DNA of 60,000 nucleotides from assembly GCF_029227915.1 (NCBI RefSeq), contig NC_079887.1:14324001-14384000 (forward strand), read 5' to 3'. The stretch comes from Hydractinia symbiolongicarpus. Taxonomy: Eukaryota > Cnidaria > Hydrozoa > Anthoathecata > Hydractiniidae. The translations under genes and the position numbers were made by a program. Of this stretch, positions 1 through 9,700 are shown in pieces (the first letter of the stretch is position 1; each line of letters begins with the position of its first letter). The notes beneath the pieces are model-generated. The model worked only from the letters and a program-made list of their open reading frames with translations, was not told the origin of the DNA and searched no databases.

Positions 1-770
1 TTTTAGTGAAATAAATAATAGGGAATGAAAGAAAAGAAACAACGACAAATAATTATAGGTATTTAAAACATCGACTTCGAGATTATCATTTATATAAGTG
101 GTAGAGATAAGACAAGGAAATAGATGAAATATTTGGCCTTTTAACAGTGAAGCGATTTTATGCATTTTTCTCACACAAGTTGAGGCTGGATTCCAAGCTT
201 AAAACAGTCGAGAAAGTAAGTGAATATTTTTGGTGATCTTTCTACACTAAAAAAATATCCACAGCAGTTTAAAAATGATATAAATCTATAAATTTTTATA
301 TGCAACTAAGGACCTGCCAACGAAGTTGCTTATTTTTCAACAATCTCAGGGCTAGGAATTGGTGAACAGTTGCTGATATATAAGTATTAAAAAAACTTAA
401 CTGTGTTTTGAATAACTTTACTCTTTTTTAATAATTTGATTTTAAAATCGAAAAGTTGCTTTGAGATTTATAATCCCAGCATTAGTTGATTGTTGATCGG
501 TTGCTTATTAAACAAACTTCACAGCTTATCGTGAAATCAAAGTCGATCTTTATATCAAATATATTATACTAGGTCTTAAAAAGATCTTTTCACTGCACTT
601 AACAGTAGAATAGTCCATGTTCTCGACAAGATCCGTAATTACATGCTTTTTGTTTTATAAGAAAAGAGTCATAAATTTTGCTAAAAAAATAGAACAAAAT
701 AAGAACAACCTCTCTTTAGGCTCCATCATCGGTTTAAATACTGGGAGCAACCAGAGTCTAAATCTTTTTC
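1..770. other. Intergenic, nothing recognised
   Basis: AT-rich sequence with no coding exon, repeat array or RNA gene that I can support. The one longer open frame here (617-979) runs through the MITE at 771-870 and has no recognisable domain, so I do not call it a gene. Confidence 0.5.
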
Positions 771-870
771 AGCCTCGATCCCAGGTCTCTTTGTTCCTTT
801 TTTTTAACACGGGACAGCGAGACGCCCGTCCCGTTATAAAAGCGAGACAAAGAGCCCTGGTATCGAGGTT
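771..870. mobile_element. Short MITE-like inverted repeat
   Basis: The ends are imperfect inverted repeats: AGCCTCGATCCCAGG at 771-785 faces CCTGGTATCGAGGTT at 856-870, and the similarity continues inward through CTCTTTG / CAAAGAG. The centre holds a second hairpin, CGGGAC...GTCCCG, around GCGAGACGCC. A 100-bp, fully foldable element without coding capacity fits a MITE or foldback unit. The superfamily and target duplication are unclear. Confidence 0.6.
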
Positions 871-1249
871 AAATTTTTTCAAACAATTATTTTTACTAGC
901 AATCGTTTCTTTTCTCGCCTACAATAACAATATTTATATTGATGCGATGTTCACGAACACAATTTTAAAGCTGAATTAGCAATAAAAACACATCCAGCTT
1001 TCTAACATAAACTCAGAGATTCCAAATTCTATTAATTAGAATAAAACGAGGCTGAATTTTAAAGTTATGTTCTGTTAAAAACAAAATAAGAACAAATAAT
1101 ACTGAAAAAAGCTACGCCAGCCTCAGATCAGATTTTACTGGCTCTATCAAGCTTGTTAAAATTGGTAGGTTTTTTATAAGAACCTAGTTTATAATAACGT
1201 CAAGGCTAATAACTAAAATTAAATTTCCTCACTGATCAAGAAAATAAGT
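871..1249. other. Intergenic, nothing recognised
   Basis: AT-rich spacer between two MITE-like elements. No coding or RNA feature is seen. Confidence 0.45.
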
Positions 1250-1251
1250 TA

Positions 1252-1797
1252 CCGTAATTCCTCTTTTTAGCCCCCTCCTTTTATTTAGCCCCTCTTCTAA
1301 TAATCCCTCCTTCCAGTGACTCAAACAGTTATTTAGCCCCCTTTCTTTATTTACCCCCCTCTCCCCTGAAAAAAAATAATTTTAATAAATAAATAAAAAT
1401 AAAAAGGTAAAATTAGTCAAAGAAATTCGATTATATTCATTGATTTAACGTCATATACAACGATATCCATATGCTGCAGCTTTAATTTTTTCTCCCTAAG
1501 TTTTGTTAGCAAAATATCTGTGGTTCCTTTTTTTTTACAACGGACTGTGTATGTTTTAGGCACTAGGTATAGGGACAGGAGTGGTGCACGGAAGACGTAG
1601 ACCTTCTTCTGTTAGCTGAAGATGATGATGAAACAGATAAAGTTAACAATATGTATTAATTTGAAAAATAGATATTGTGTTTAAAATTCAATATTTATTT
1701 AACCCCCTCCCTTTATTTAGCCCCCCTTCTATTAAGCCCCCGTCTAAAACCTCTAAAATTTAACAAGCCCCCAAGGGGCTAAAAAGAGGAATTACGG
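1252..1797. mobile_element. Tc1/mariner-type MITE (TA target site)
   Basis: A 546-bp element with near-perfect terminal inverted repeats. The left end begins CCGTAATTCCTCTTTTTAGC and the right end is its complement, ending GGAATTACGG. Both ends are flanked by TA (1250-1251 and 1798-1799), the 2-bp duplication expected of Tc1/mariner-type insertion. Just inside both ends lie repeated TTTAGCCCCC / CTTTATTTAGCCCC blocks. No transposase is present, so it is non-autonomous. Superfamily assignment rests only on the TA flank. Confidence 0.75.
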
Positions 1798-1799
1798 TA

Positions 1800-3060
1800 T
1801 TTTCAAACAATCCCTTTTCTTTTTGCTAATATATGTATGTTTTTGCAAAAACTTTAACATTAATTTAATATATTTCTATTAGTGCAAAAAAATCTTATCA
1901 TCATTCATGACAATACATTTTCCTATATTAAAAAAAAACACACCAGTAAGAACATGTGGAGCCTTAATAGTGTGTATAAAAGAACGTCCAGCCTCAGCTT
2001 AAATTCAGACATTCTTATAAAAACACCTTGTGTGAACATATTGAGTTTAAACATTTCACAGCTCAGTTTTTATATGCTTATAAAATATTCAAAGTAACCT
2101 CTTAGGAAACCGTAAATAAACTCCAACAACAGCTAAATTTAAACGGGTGTACGTTGTTCAGTTTGTCCCATCATTTTTTCTTCTTAGCGGAGGTATCAAA
2201 GCGCGGGAAAAAACGATTCGTAATTTCGATATCGTATTTATGTTTGAACAAAACGATCAGACATTCCTGGTTTTCGTTGAACACTAGATAAACGTGTTCA
2301 AACATACTAAACAAAACTTGGTTTTTGTTGAACAATAGATAAACGTGTTCAAACATGCTAAACAAAACTTTTCTCTTTGATGCAAACAAGATTTTTTGTT
2401 TAATAAACCGGAAAAAAGTGAATTAAAAAAAAGAGAATTTTTATTATTAGAAACTAAGAGGTTAGAACGACTCTCTCTCTCTTCTTCTTGCTTGAAAAGA
2501 AAAATACTTCAAATAATAGATTCAGAAGAGTAAATAATTTACGTTTTTTCTTTCACTAAATTACGCTCGTGTTGGATACCTAACGAACGTCTCGTTCTAT
2601 GAAAGACATGGTTTCAAAGTTAAATTCGTAGGAACATCTGTTTAATCAAGAGCAAGCAAGCGAAGCTTTTTATTCGTCAGCTTTGCGACGTAAAAAGAAA
2701 GTGTGAGAATATTTGTTTATAATAAAAAGCGATTCGCTATAATAAAACATATATTGCATGACCCTAATTGTTAAATATTATATTACATTTGTTACTTTTG
2801 GTGAGATAATAATCCACTCGTCTGCGTTTCGACAGATATTGTTTTACCTCGAATATATTTGTAATATTAAAACCTTTTTATAATTTTAGCCCGTTGCTTT
2901 ACAACGGCAAATATTTCCCCCAAAAAAAACAATGACAAACCTAAAGGTGGGAAATATTGTTTGGTTTTATCCTAACTAGTCTGGTGTAGTTTTGCACAAA
3001 AAAATAAAAACACAAAAAAAGTTGTTACACGTAACAACTTTTTTCTGATTTCGATTGTTA
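1800..3060. other. Intergenic with a ~55-bp direct duplication
   Basis: Upstream region of the Tctex1-domain gene. At about 2262-2375 a unit of ~55 bp containing GATAAACGTGTTCAAACAT and AAACAAAACTT occurs twice in tandem. An imperfect 18-bp palindrome (GTTGTTAC, AC, GTAACAAC) lies at 3021-3038, close to the start of the gene. No other exon is visible. Confidence 0.5.
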
Positions 3061-3066
3061 TATTTA

Positions 3067-3080
3067 GTTACCATGGCAAC
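3067..3080 (+). promoter_or_regulatory. RFX X-box overlapping the start codon
   Basis: GTTACCATGGCAAC fits the X-box consensus GTNRCC-N(0-3)-RGYAAC bound by RFX factors, which control ciliary genes in animals. Both half-sites match at every position. The ATG inside it is the predicted initiator of a Tctex1/dynein light chain protein, so target type and site agree. The same bases also give a strong initiation context (ACCATGG), so the match could partly reflect Kozak selection. Function is inferred. Confidence 0.55.
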
Positions 3081-4296
3081 AGTGGACGAGCAGTCGAAAC
3101 AACAAAAGAAGAAAAAGTTGAGCGGTATAAGAACATTCTTTAACAACAGAGTGACGTCACGGCAACAGAAGAAAATGTCGCGAACCACATCAATGCCCGT
3201 CGGATTAGAACTGATTAGCAATGACACCACCGATGGTTGGAATGTTATATCTCACGCGAAAAGAAATTCCGGTATAGATTCAAGAGACCTACTGAATATT
3301 AAACCGCTATTCCATCGTCCCCAAAGTGAATATCTTGACTTTATCTCTGAAAAAAGCGACTTCACCATACCGCACGATAGAAAGATGTCCGATCAATCCG
3401 AAGATCTTCAAACCAATTCTGTCGAACGATCGGATGATCTGTCGTCTTTACCAAGTTCGTCTGTTGCAGACGATGACGAATGGAATAACTTATCACCCAG
3501 CGGGTACCAATTTGATTTGCGTAAGGCGTATTCTGATATCAATCTGACTAATGGATATGATAATGACTTTATTCATGGTAATCTTATAAAAACTAATACA
3601 AAACAGGTTTATGCTCGAGAAAAGATACCCTTGCTGACAAATAGAAATCGAGCGCCAAAATTGCCATCTGTTGATCAGAATAAAAGCAAATACAAGCAAA
3701 AAAATCACAAGCATCCGAATGCAATTAGGCAGAAGCGCTATCGAAAATACAAAGCGCCAATTCCACCAACGAAAGCAAACCTAAATGGCGTGCCGAATGT
3801 ACAAGAAATTACCGATAAAATTGATATATCAAAAGTCGTTCGAAGCGACTCTCAAACTTCTTTGCATAGAACTCGTAGTTTCATGCGAGAACGCAGGCAA
3901 AGTACGATGGATAAAAAACGACGATTGTCGGCTGAAAGCAAAGACATCTTCGAGAACGCAAACTTAGCTGAAAATATAAACCAGTTAAAATATCTAGTTG
4001 AGCTCGAAATAGAAAGTGTTCTTCTAAACAAAACGTACGACCAAGCATTATGCACAATGTGGTGTAAGGAAATTTCAACCAAAGTGCGCGACAAAGTACG
4101 ACATAAAACCGAGAAAAACTATAAAGTCGTAGCAAATACATATATCGGTGCAAACTGTCGGTCTAGCGAAGGAGAAGATTCGACACACGTGTCTGTGCAA
4201 GGTATTACAAATCCAAGCACTGATAAATTTCTAACAGTTGCTTTTGAAGGCAACAATTTTTTCGTGTGGGTCACCCTTTGTTTATTTGAATATTAG
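3073..4296 (+). CDS. Tctex1-domain (dynein light chain Tctex-type) protein, single exon
   Basis: A 407-residue intronless frame beginning at ATG 3073 in context ACCATGG; no in-frame ATG lies upstream within this frame. Residues 1-~295 are polar, Lys/Arg/Ser-rich and apparently disordered. Residues ~300-407 form a Tctex1 fold as judged by order of motifs: helix with YLVELEIESVL, a second helix ending CKEIS, KNYKVVANTYIG strand, a short variable loop, then the last strand FEGNNFFVWVTLCLFEY, ending in the family's usual aromatic-acidic tail. Tctex1-type light chains bind dynein intermediate chains in cytoplasmic or axonemal/IFT dynein. The long N-terminal extension is like that of the DYNLT4-type members rather than of the ~115-residue classical light chains. 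Which subfamily it belongs to is not certain, nor whether a retroposed origin explains the lack of introns. Confidence 0.85.
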   Translation: MATVDEQSKQQKKKKLSGIRTFFNNRVTSRQQKKMSRTTSMPVGLELISNDTTDGWNVISHAKRNSGIDSRDLLNIKPLFHRPQSEYLDFISEKSDFTIPHDRKMSDQSEDLQTNSVERSDDLSSLPSSSVADDDEWNNLSPSGYQFDLRKAYSDINLTNGYDNDFIHGNLIKTNTKQVYAREKIPLLTNRNRAPKLPSVDQNKSKYKQKNHKHPNAIRQKRYRKYKAPIPPTKANLNGVPNVQEITDKIDISKVVRSDSQTSLHRTRSFMRERRQSTMDKKRRLSAESKDIFENANLAENINQLKYLVELEIESVLLNKTYDQALCTMWCKEISTKVRDKVRHKTEKNYKVVANTYIGANCRSSEGEDSTHVSVQGITNPSTDKFLTVAFEGNNFFVWVTLCLFEY

Positions 4297-4560
4297 AACT
4301 CCGCGTCTAGCGTGTCAAATTTGTCTAACTTGTAGCATGATTGAGTTTTAGTGGAGTCCACAACTACTTAATTTGTTCATACGTTGAAAGTAAAGCACTT
4401 CGCTTATTTAAATAATAGTCAAAGTTTTGTCTACCGTTAAATACGTGGCTGTGTATTTACGCCCCCAACAAAATCTTGTTCTCACCCGCTCATGAATTTT
4501 TAAAAGCAAAAGCAAAAGATGCTTTTCTTGCAGAAATAAGGATAGAAGAAGTCGCTCAAT
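4297..4560. other. 3' flank of the Tctex1 gene
   Basis: AT-rich sequence after the stop codon. No canonical AATAAA is seen in the first 250 bases, so the 3' end of the transcript is not located. Confidence 0.4.
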
Positions 4561-4622
4561 CCAGAGTAGGGTGGCTGCCTAAGATTGAAAACCCCGCCCA
4601 ACGACCCCACGGCATCTCGTAT

Positions 4623-4682
4623 CTTTTGTCACATCCGGACGGCGAGACAAACATGTTTATCTCGCCGTCCCGACAAAAAAAG
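4623..4682. mobile_element. Hairpin/palindrome core of a foldback-type element
   Basis: Positions 4638-4669 form an almost perfect 32-bp palindrome: GACGGCGAGA on the left, TCTCGCCGTC on the right, with CAAACATGTTTA between. It is enclosed by a further inverted pair, CTTTTGTC at 4623 and GACAAAAAAAG after 4671. The GGCGAGAC motif recalls the centre of the 771-870 MITE. The open frame read across it (4476-4730) is not taken as coding. Confidence 0.5.
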
Positions 4683-4739
4683 AGAGATAACAGGCGCTGG
4701 GAGCGAAGTTACGAAGTGAGGGATTTATAAATCCTACCT

Positions 4740-6755
4740 GGATAAAAGCAATACTGTATAAAGCAAAGCAATTTTAATCAGGTTAAACTACATTCTTATT
4801 AAATCGGAGCTAATTTGAGAATCGCGTTGGTGAGCAGCATTAGTATCACGGTCAAACTCACTATATTACATGCAGGAATATGTCATCGACGCACGGAGAC
4901 AACTTATGGCGTGGGAGGTAGTTAGCTTCAGAGAACACTTTCTGCGTGGGTTTAAATTCGGATTTAACTAACTTATTTAAAAGAATTCAAACAAAGCTAG
5001 TATTTCTGAGCTGTAGTGTTGCGCGGAGGCTAATACTGGATAAAGATATTACTTGCTACTTTGAAACGATCTTTTTAAAATAGAGTTAAACATTGTATAA
5101 TGTTTACCTTTAGTGAACACAATGATGATCGCTTGTCAAGGTTCGATAAATTCAACGTATGTAACTGTTATTTGATAACCCGGGCTGAAAATTTAGATGT
5201 AAAAAATACTAAAACTGAGAAAAAGTTCAGGATATGCGAAATTCGAGCCATAATAAAGAAAGGACATAAAGAAAATATCTATTTACTCCAAAATTTTGAT
5301 GATTTTAAATTTACCTAATTTCTTAGCCAGCTTATGAGTTGTAACCACACATCAAAAATTAACAACAGACAAGGCGGAGCAGCTTGGGCCTTAATTTGAG
5401 CTAATGAGCCCCTCATTGCGAATAAAATTTTTTTCTCCTAAAATTATCCTTAAACACATGACGTGCTAAACATAAATTATTTTCGCAGGGACGGATTTAG
5501 ACTTCGTGCGGAAATCATATGTATTTACATCGCCCAAAGTTTCTTTCCGCACCCCCACACCCGGGTTAATAATTTAATGTCTACGCAGGAGTGCTCGCTG
5601 AAGTTACCCTTCCTTTAATATGTTTTTCCAAAGTACTATGGTTTTTCCAATCGAACTGCATATCTGTGCATATCAATATTTTTGTTGATCCTGATTCCTT
5701 CGCTTTCCTGGCTCGAAATCAGTTAACCCCGGCATCCGCTGCTGAAGTGTGAATTTTTGGCCTCATGACGTCAAGTTTACATATGGCTTAAGCATGTAAA
5801 AAAATAAAGTACAGTATAGTCAAAACTGTGGGTTCCACCTTTTCCTTGGTTGTACAAAATTTTTTTCGACCTATAGATGTTTGTGTTATGTAATTTAATA
5901 AATACAGCCAGCACCACTATTTTTATTTTTACATTATAACGTTTTAGCTAAATAACTAATCGAGTAAAGCATAGCGAGACGAGGCTTTTCTGACTACGTT
6001 GGTGGTGGTAATTTGAAAAACGTAGTATTGTTTTTTTAATCTTCAATATTTTTGAGGATCAATCACCCCCCCCCTCCCTTCACTCAGCTATGGGCATGCA
6101 TGAGAACGCTGAAAATCGAGCTATTCCATCGTCAACAGATTGACAATAATGTCCAGGTCAGCATGTAGTCTTTACTGTAGTTACTTTAAGGACATTACCA
6201 TTATCCGCGACACTTTGTGTCCGCGATATATTTTTTATTTATGTCGTCCGCGTAAGTTTATGTCTGCGAAATACTTTATATTTTTCACTTTGTTAAGATT
6301 TGGGATAGCAATGTTGGCACGAAAGTTTCATTTAACGAACACCCCACTGCATAAAAATAATCTTTAAATAGAATCGGGAAATCGGATGCGTAGTTTGTAA
6401 AATATGGGATCTTATGGGAATTATTCGTTAGGAAGAAAAAATAAATAACTAATTAACTAAGTCTACTAATAAACGAGACGAGTGTTGTCGCATTTTATCC
6501 TGTTTACAATGACGTCAAATGCAACATCTGACGTCAAATTCAAACTTTTCTACACAACACTTTAAAAAGCGGCAAACAACATACCAAGCAACTTTTGGTT
6601 CAAGTAATACCATAACAAATCTGCAATATCATCTGCAGCATCCAGTGATAACATCAAGCAAAAGTGCCATGGACGTATTTCTCCTGACACCGAACGTAAT
6701 GAAAATCTTTCTAGAAATGAAAGAAAATGAGAAATAAACAAAGATATGACTGTCA
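4740..6755. other. Intergenic, nothing coding recognised
   Basis: About 2 kb of AT-rich sequence with isolated GC-richer patches, for example near 5480-5560 and 5700-5780. A C8-9 tract occurs near 6066. No exon, RNA or complete transposon could be supported. Confidence 0.45.
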
Positions 6756-6759
6756 AAGG

Positions 6760-9700
6760 TTATGAATAACCATCCAAAGCCGCCCTCTCAGGTGAAAAGA
6801 AAGATCTTGTTCAAGGATAAAAGTGTAATAGTATCTCCGGTAACAGAAGATGTTAATTGGAAAGAAAACGCAACAGCATACAAAGCAGGCTTCTCAGCTG
6901 GTAGGAAATATCTGAGTACAGAAAGAAGATATCAATGGAAAAAGTAATTAAAGAGCGTCCGACGTGATGTACGACCCCCAAAGAAGGTCTTCTTAAAGGA
7001 AGAAAAACGAAATAAGATCTTGACGACAGAAAGTTTATATTATTAGCAAATATTACGAGAGCAAAACGAGGATGTCAACAGGAAGGTAAATTTTAAAAGG
7101 TTCCGAAGCCGCCCTCTCGGATGCTAAGCAAGAGCTTCTACAAGGATGAAAGTTGAAACAGCATCTTGAGTACACTAAAGAGAGGATATCAATGGGAAAA
7201 GACATGAATGGGCATGCGAAAGGGCCATCTCGGATGCTAAGGAAAAACTCATGGGGTAAAAAAGTGAAACATCTCGGACACAGAAAGGAGACAACAATGG
7301 GAAAGGTCATGTAAGACTATCCAGAGCCACCTTCTGAGATGCTAAGAAAGAACCTGTAGGTTGAGGGGTGAAATAACATCTTGCAGACAGAAAGAAGATA
7401 TCAGTGATAAAGTTATCTACTATCTCTTGCAGCCACATTCTCGATGCTTCGCAAGAGCATGTACACTATTGAAGAGTGAAATAACATCTTGGAGAGAGAA
7501 GGAAGAGAGCAGTAGAAAAGGTTATGAAAAAACATCCGAAGCAGTCCTCTCAGATGCTAAGACATAAATTGTGGAAGAACGAAAGAGAAGAGGGAGATAG
7601 AAAGAAAATATCAATGATCAAGGTTTTGAAAGGTCATCCGAAATCGCCTTGTTTGTAATTTTGTTCGAATTTGTAATTGGAAATAGACAGAACAACCGGG
7701 AAGATAAAAAAAGATATCAATAATCTAAATTATGAAAGGCGAACCGAAGCCGCCCTCCTGGATGCAAGGATAGGTTTTGTACAAGAACGAAAAGAGAAAT
7801 AAAATCGATAAGATAAAAATAAGATATCAATGATCAAGAAAATGAAAGAGCATTTGAACAGCCCTCTCGGATGCTAAGAGAGATTTTGTACAAGAACGGA
7901 AAGAGAAATAACAACGGGAAGATGAACAGAAAATATCAATGATCAAAGCTATGAAACAGCATCCGAAGCCGCCCTCTCGGATGCTAAGACAGAATTTGTA
8001 CAAGAACGAAAAGAGAAATAAAATCAGGAAAATAGAAGGAAGGTATCAATGATCAAAGAATTGAAAGAGTCTCCGAAGCCGTCCTTACGGATGCTAAGAG
8101 AGATTTTGTACAAAAACGAAAAGAGATATTACATCGGAAATATAGAAATAAAGATATCAATGATTAAGAATATGAAAGAGCATCCGAAGCCGCCCTCTCG
8201 GATGCTAAGACAGAATTTGTACAAGAACGAAAAGAGAAATAACATCGGGAAGATAGAAAGAGGATATGAATGATTAAGAATATGAAAGAGCATCCGAAGC
8301 CGCCCTCTCGGATGCTAAGACAGAACTTGTACAGGAACGAAAAGAGAAATAACATCGGGAAGATAGAAAGAAGATATCAATGATTAAGATTATGAAAGAG
8401 CATCCGAAGCCGCCCTCTCGGATGCTAAGACAGAATTTGTACAAGAACGAAAAGAGAAATAACATCGGGAAGATAGAAAGAGGATATGAATGATTAAGAA
8501 TATGAAAGAGCATCCGAAGCGTCTTTTCCAATGCTAAAGGAGAATTTGTACTAAAACGAAAAGAGATATTACATCGGAAAAATAGAAAGAAGATACCAAT
8601 GATTAAGAATATGAAAGAGCATCCGAAGCCGTCCTCTCGGATGCTAAGACAGAACTTGTACAGATACGAAAAGAGAAATAACATCGGGAAAATAGAAGGA
8701 AGGTATCAATGATCAAAGAATTGAAAGAGCATCCGAAGCCGTCTTTTTCAATGCTAAAAGAGAATTTGTACGAAAACGAAAAGAGATATTACATCGGAAA
8801 AATAGAAAGAAGATATCAATGATTAAAGAATTGAAAGAGCATCCGAAGCCGCCCTCTCGGATGCTAAGACAGAACTTGTACAGGAGCGAAAAGAGAAATA
8901 AAATCAGGAAAATAGAAGGAAGGTATCAATGATCAAAGAATTGAAAGAGTCTCCGAAGCCGTCCTTACGGATGCTAAGAGAGATTTTGTACAAAAACGAA
9001 AAGAGATATTACATCGGAAATATAGAAATAAAGATATCAATGATTAAGAATATGAAAGAGCATCCGAAGCCGCCCTCTCGGATGCTAAGACAGAATTTGT
9101 ACAAGAACGAAAAGAGAAATAACATCGGGAAGATAGAAAGAGGATATGAATGATTAAGAATATGAAAGAGCATCCGAAGCCGCCCTCTCGGATGCTAAGA
9201 CAGAACTTGCACAGATACGAAAAGAGAAATAACATCGGGAAAATAGAAGGAAGGTATCAATGATCAAAGAATTGAAAGAGTCTCCGAAGCCGTCCTTACG
9301 GATGCTAAGAGAGATTTTGTACAAAAACGAAAAGAGATATTACATCGGAAATATAGAAATAAAGATATCAATGATTAAGAATATGAAAGAGCATCCGAAG
9401 CCGCCCTCTCGGATGCTAAGACAGAACTTGTACAGGAACGAAAAGAGAAATAACATCGGGAAGATAGAAAGAAGATATCAATGATTAAGAATATGAAAGA
9501 GCATCCGAAGCCGCCCTCTCGCATGCTAAGACAGAACTTGTACAGGAGTGAAAAGAGAAATAAAATCAGGAAAATAGAAGGAAGGTATCAATGATCAAAG
9601 AATTGAAAGAGTCTCCGAAGCCGTCCTTACGGATGCTAAGAGAGATTTTGTACAAAAACGAAAAGAGATATTACATCGGAAATATAGAAATAAAGATATC

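Noticed and set aside
3152-3161. CRE-like palindrome GTGACGTCAC as a regulatory site
   Set aside because: It lies inside the coding sequence of the Tctex1 gene; with no other evidence it may be a chance octamer.
4476-4730. 84-codon frame after the Tctex1 gene
   Set aside because: It runs through a palindromic foldback core, which explains the open frame.
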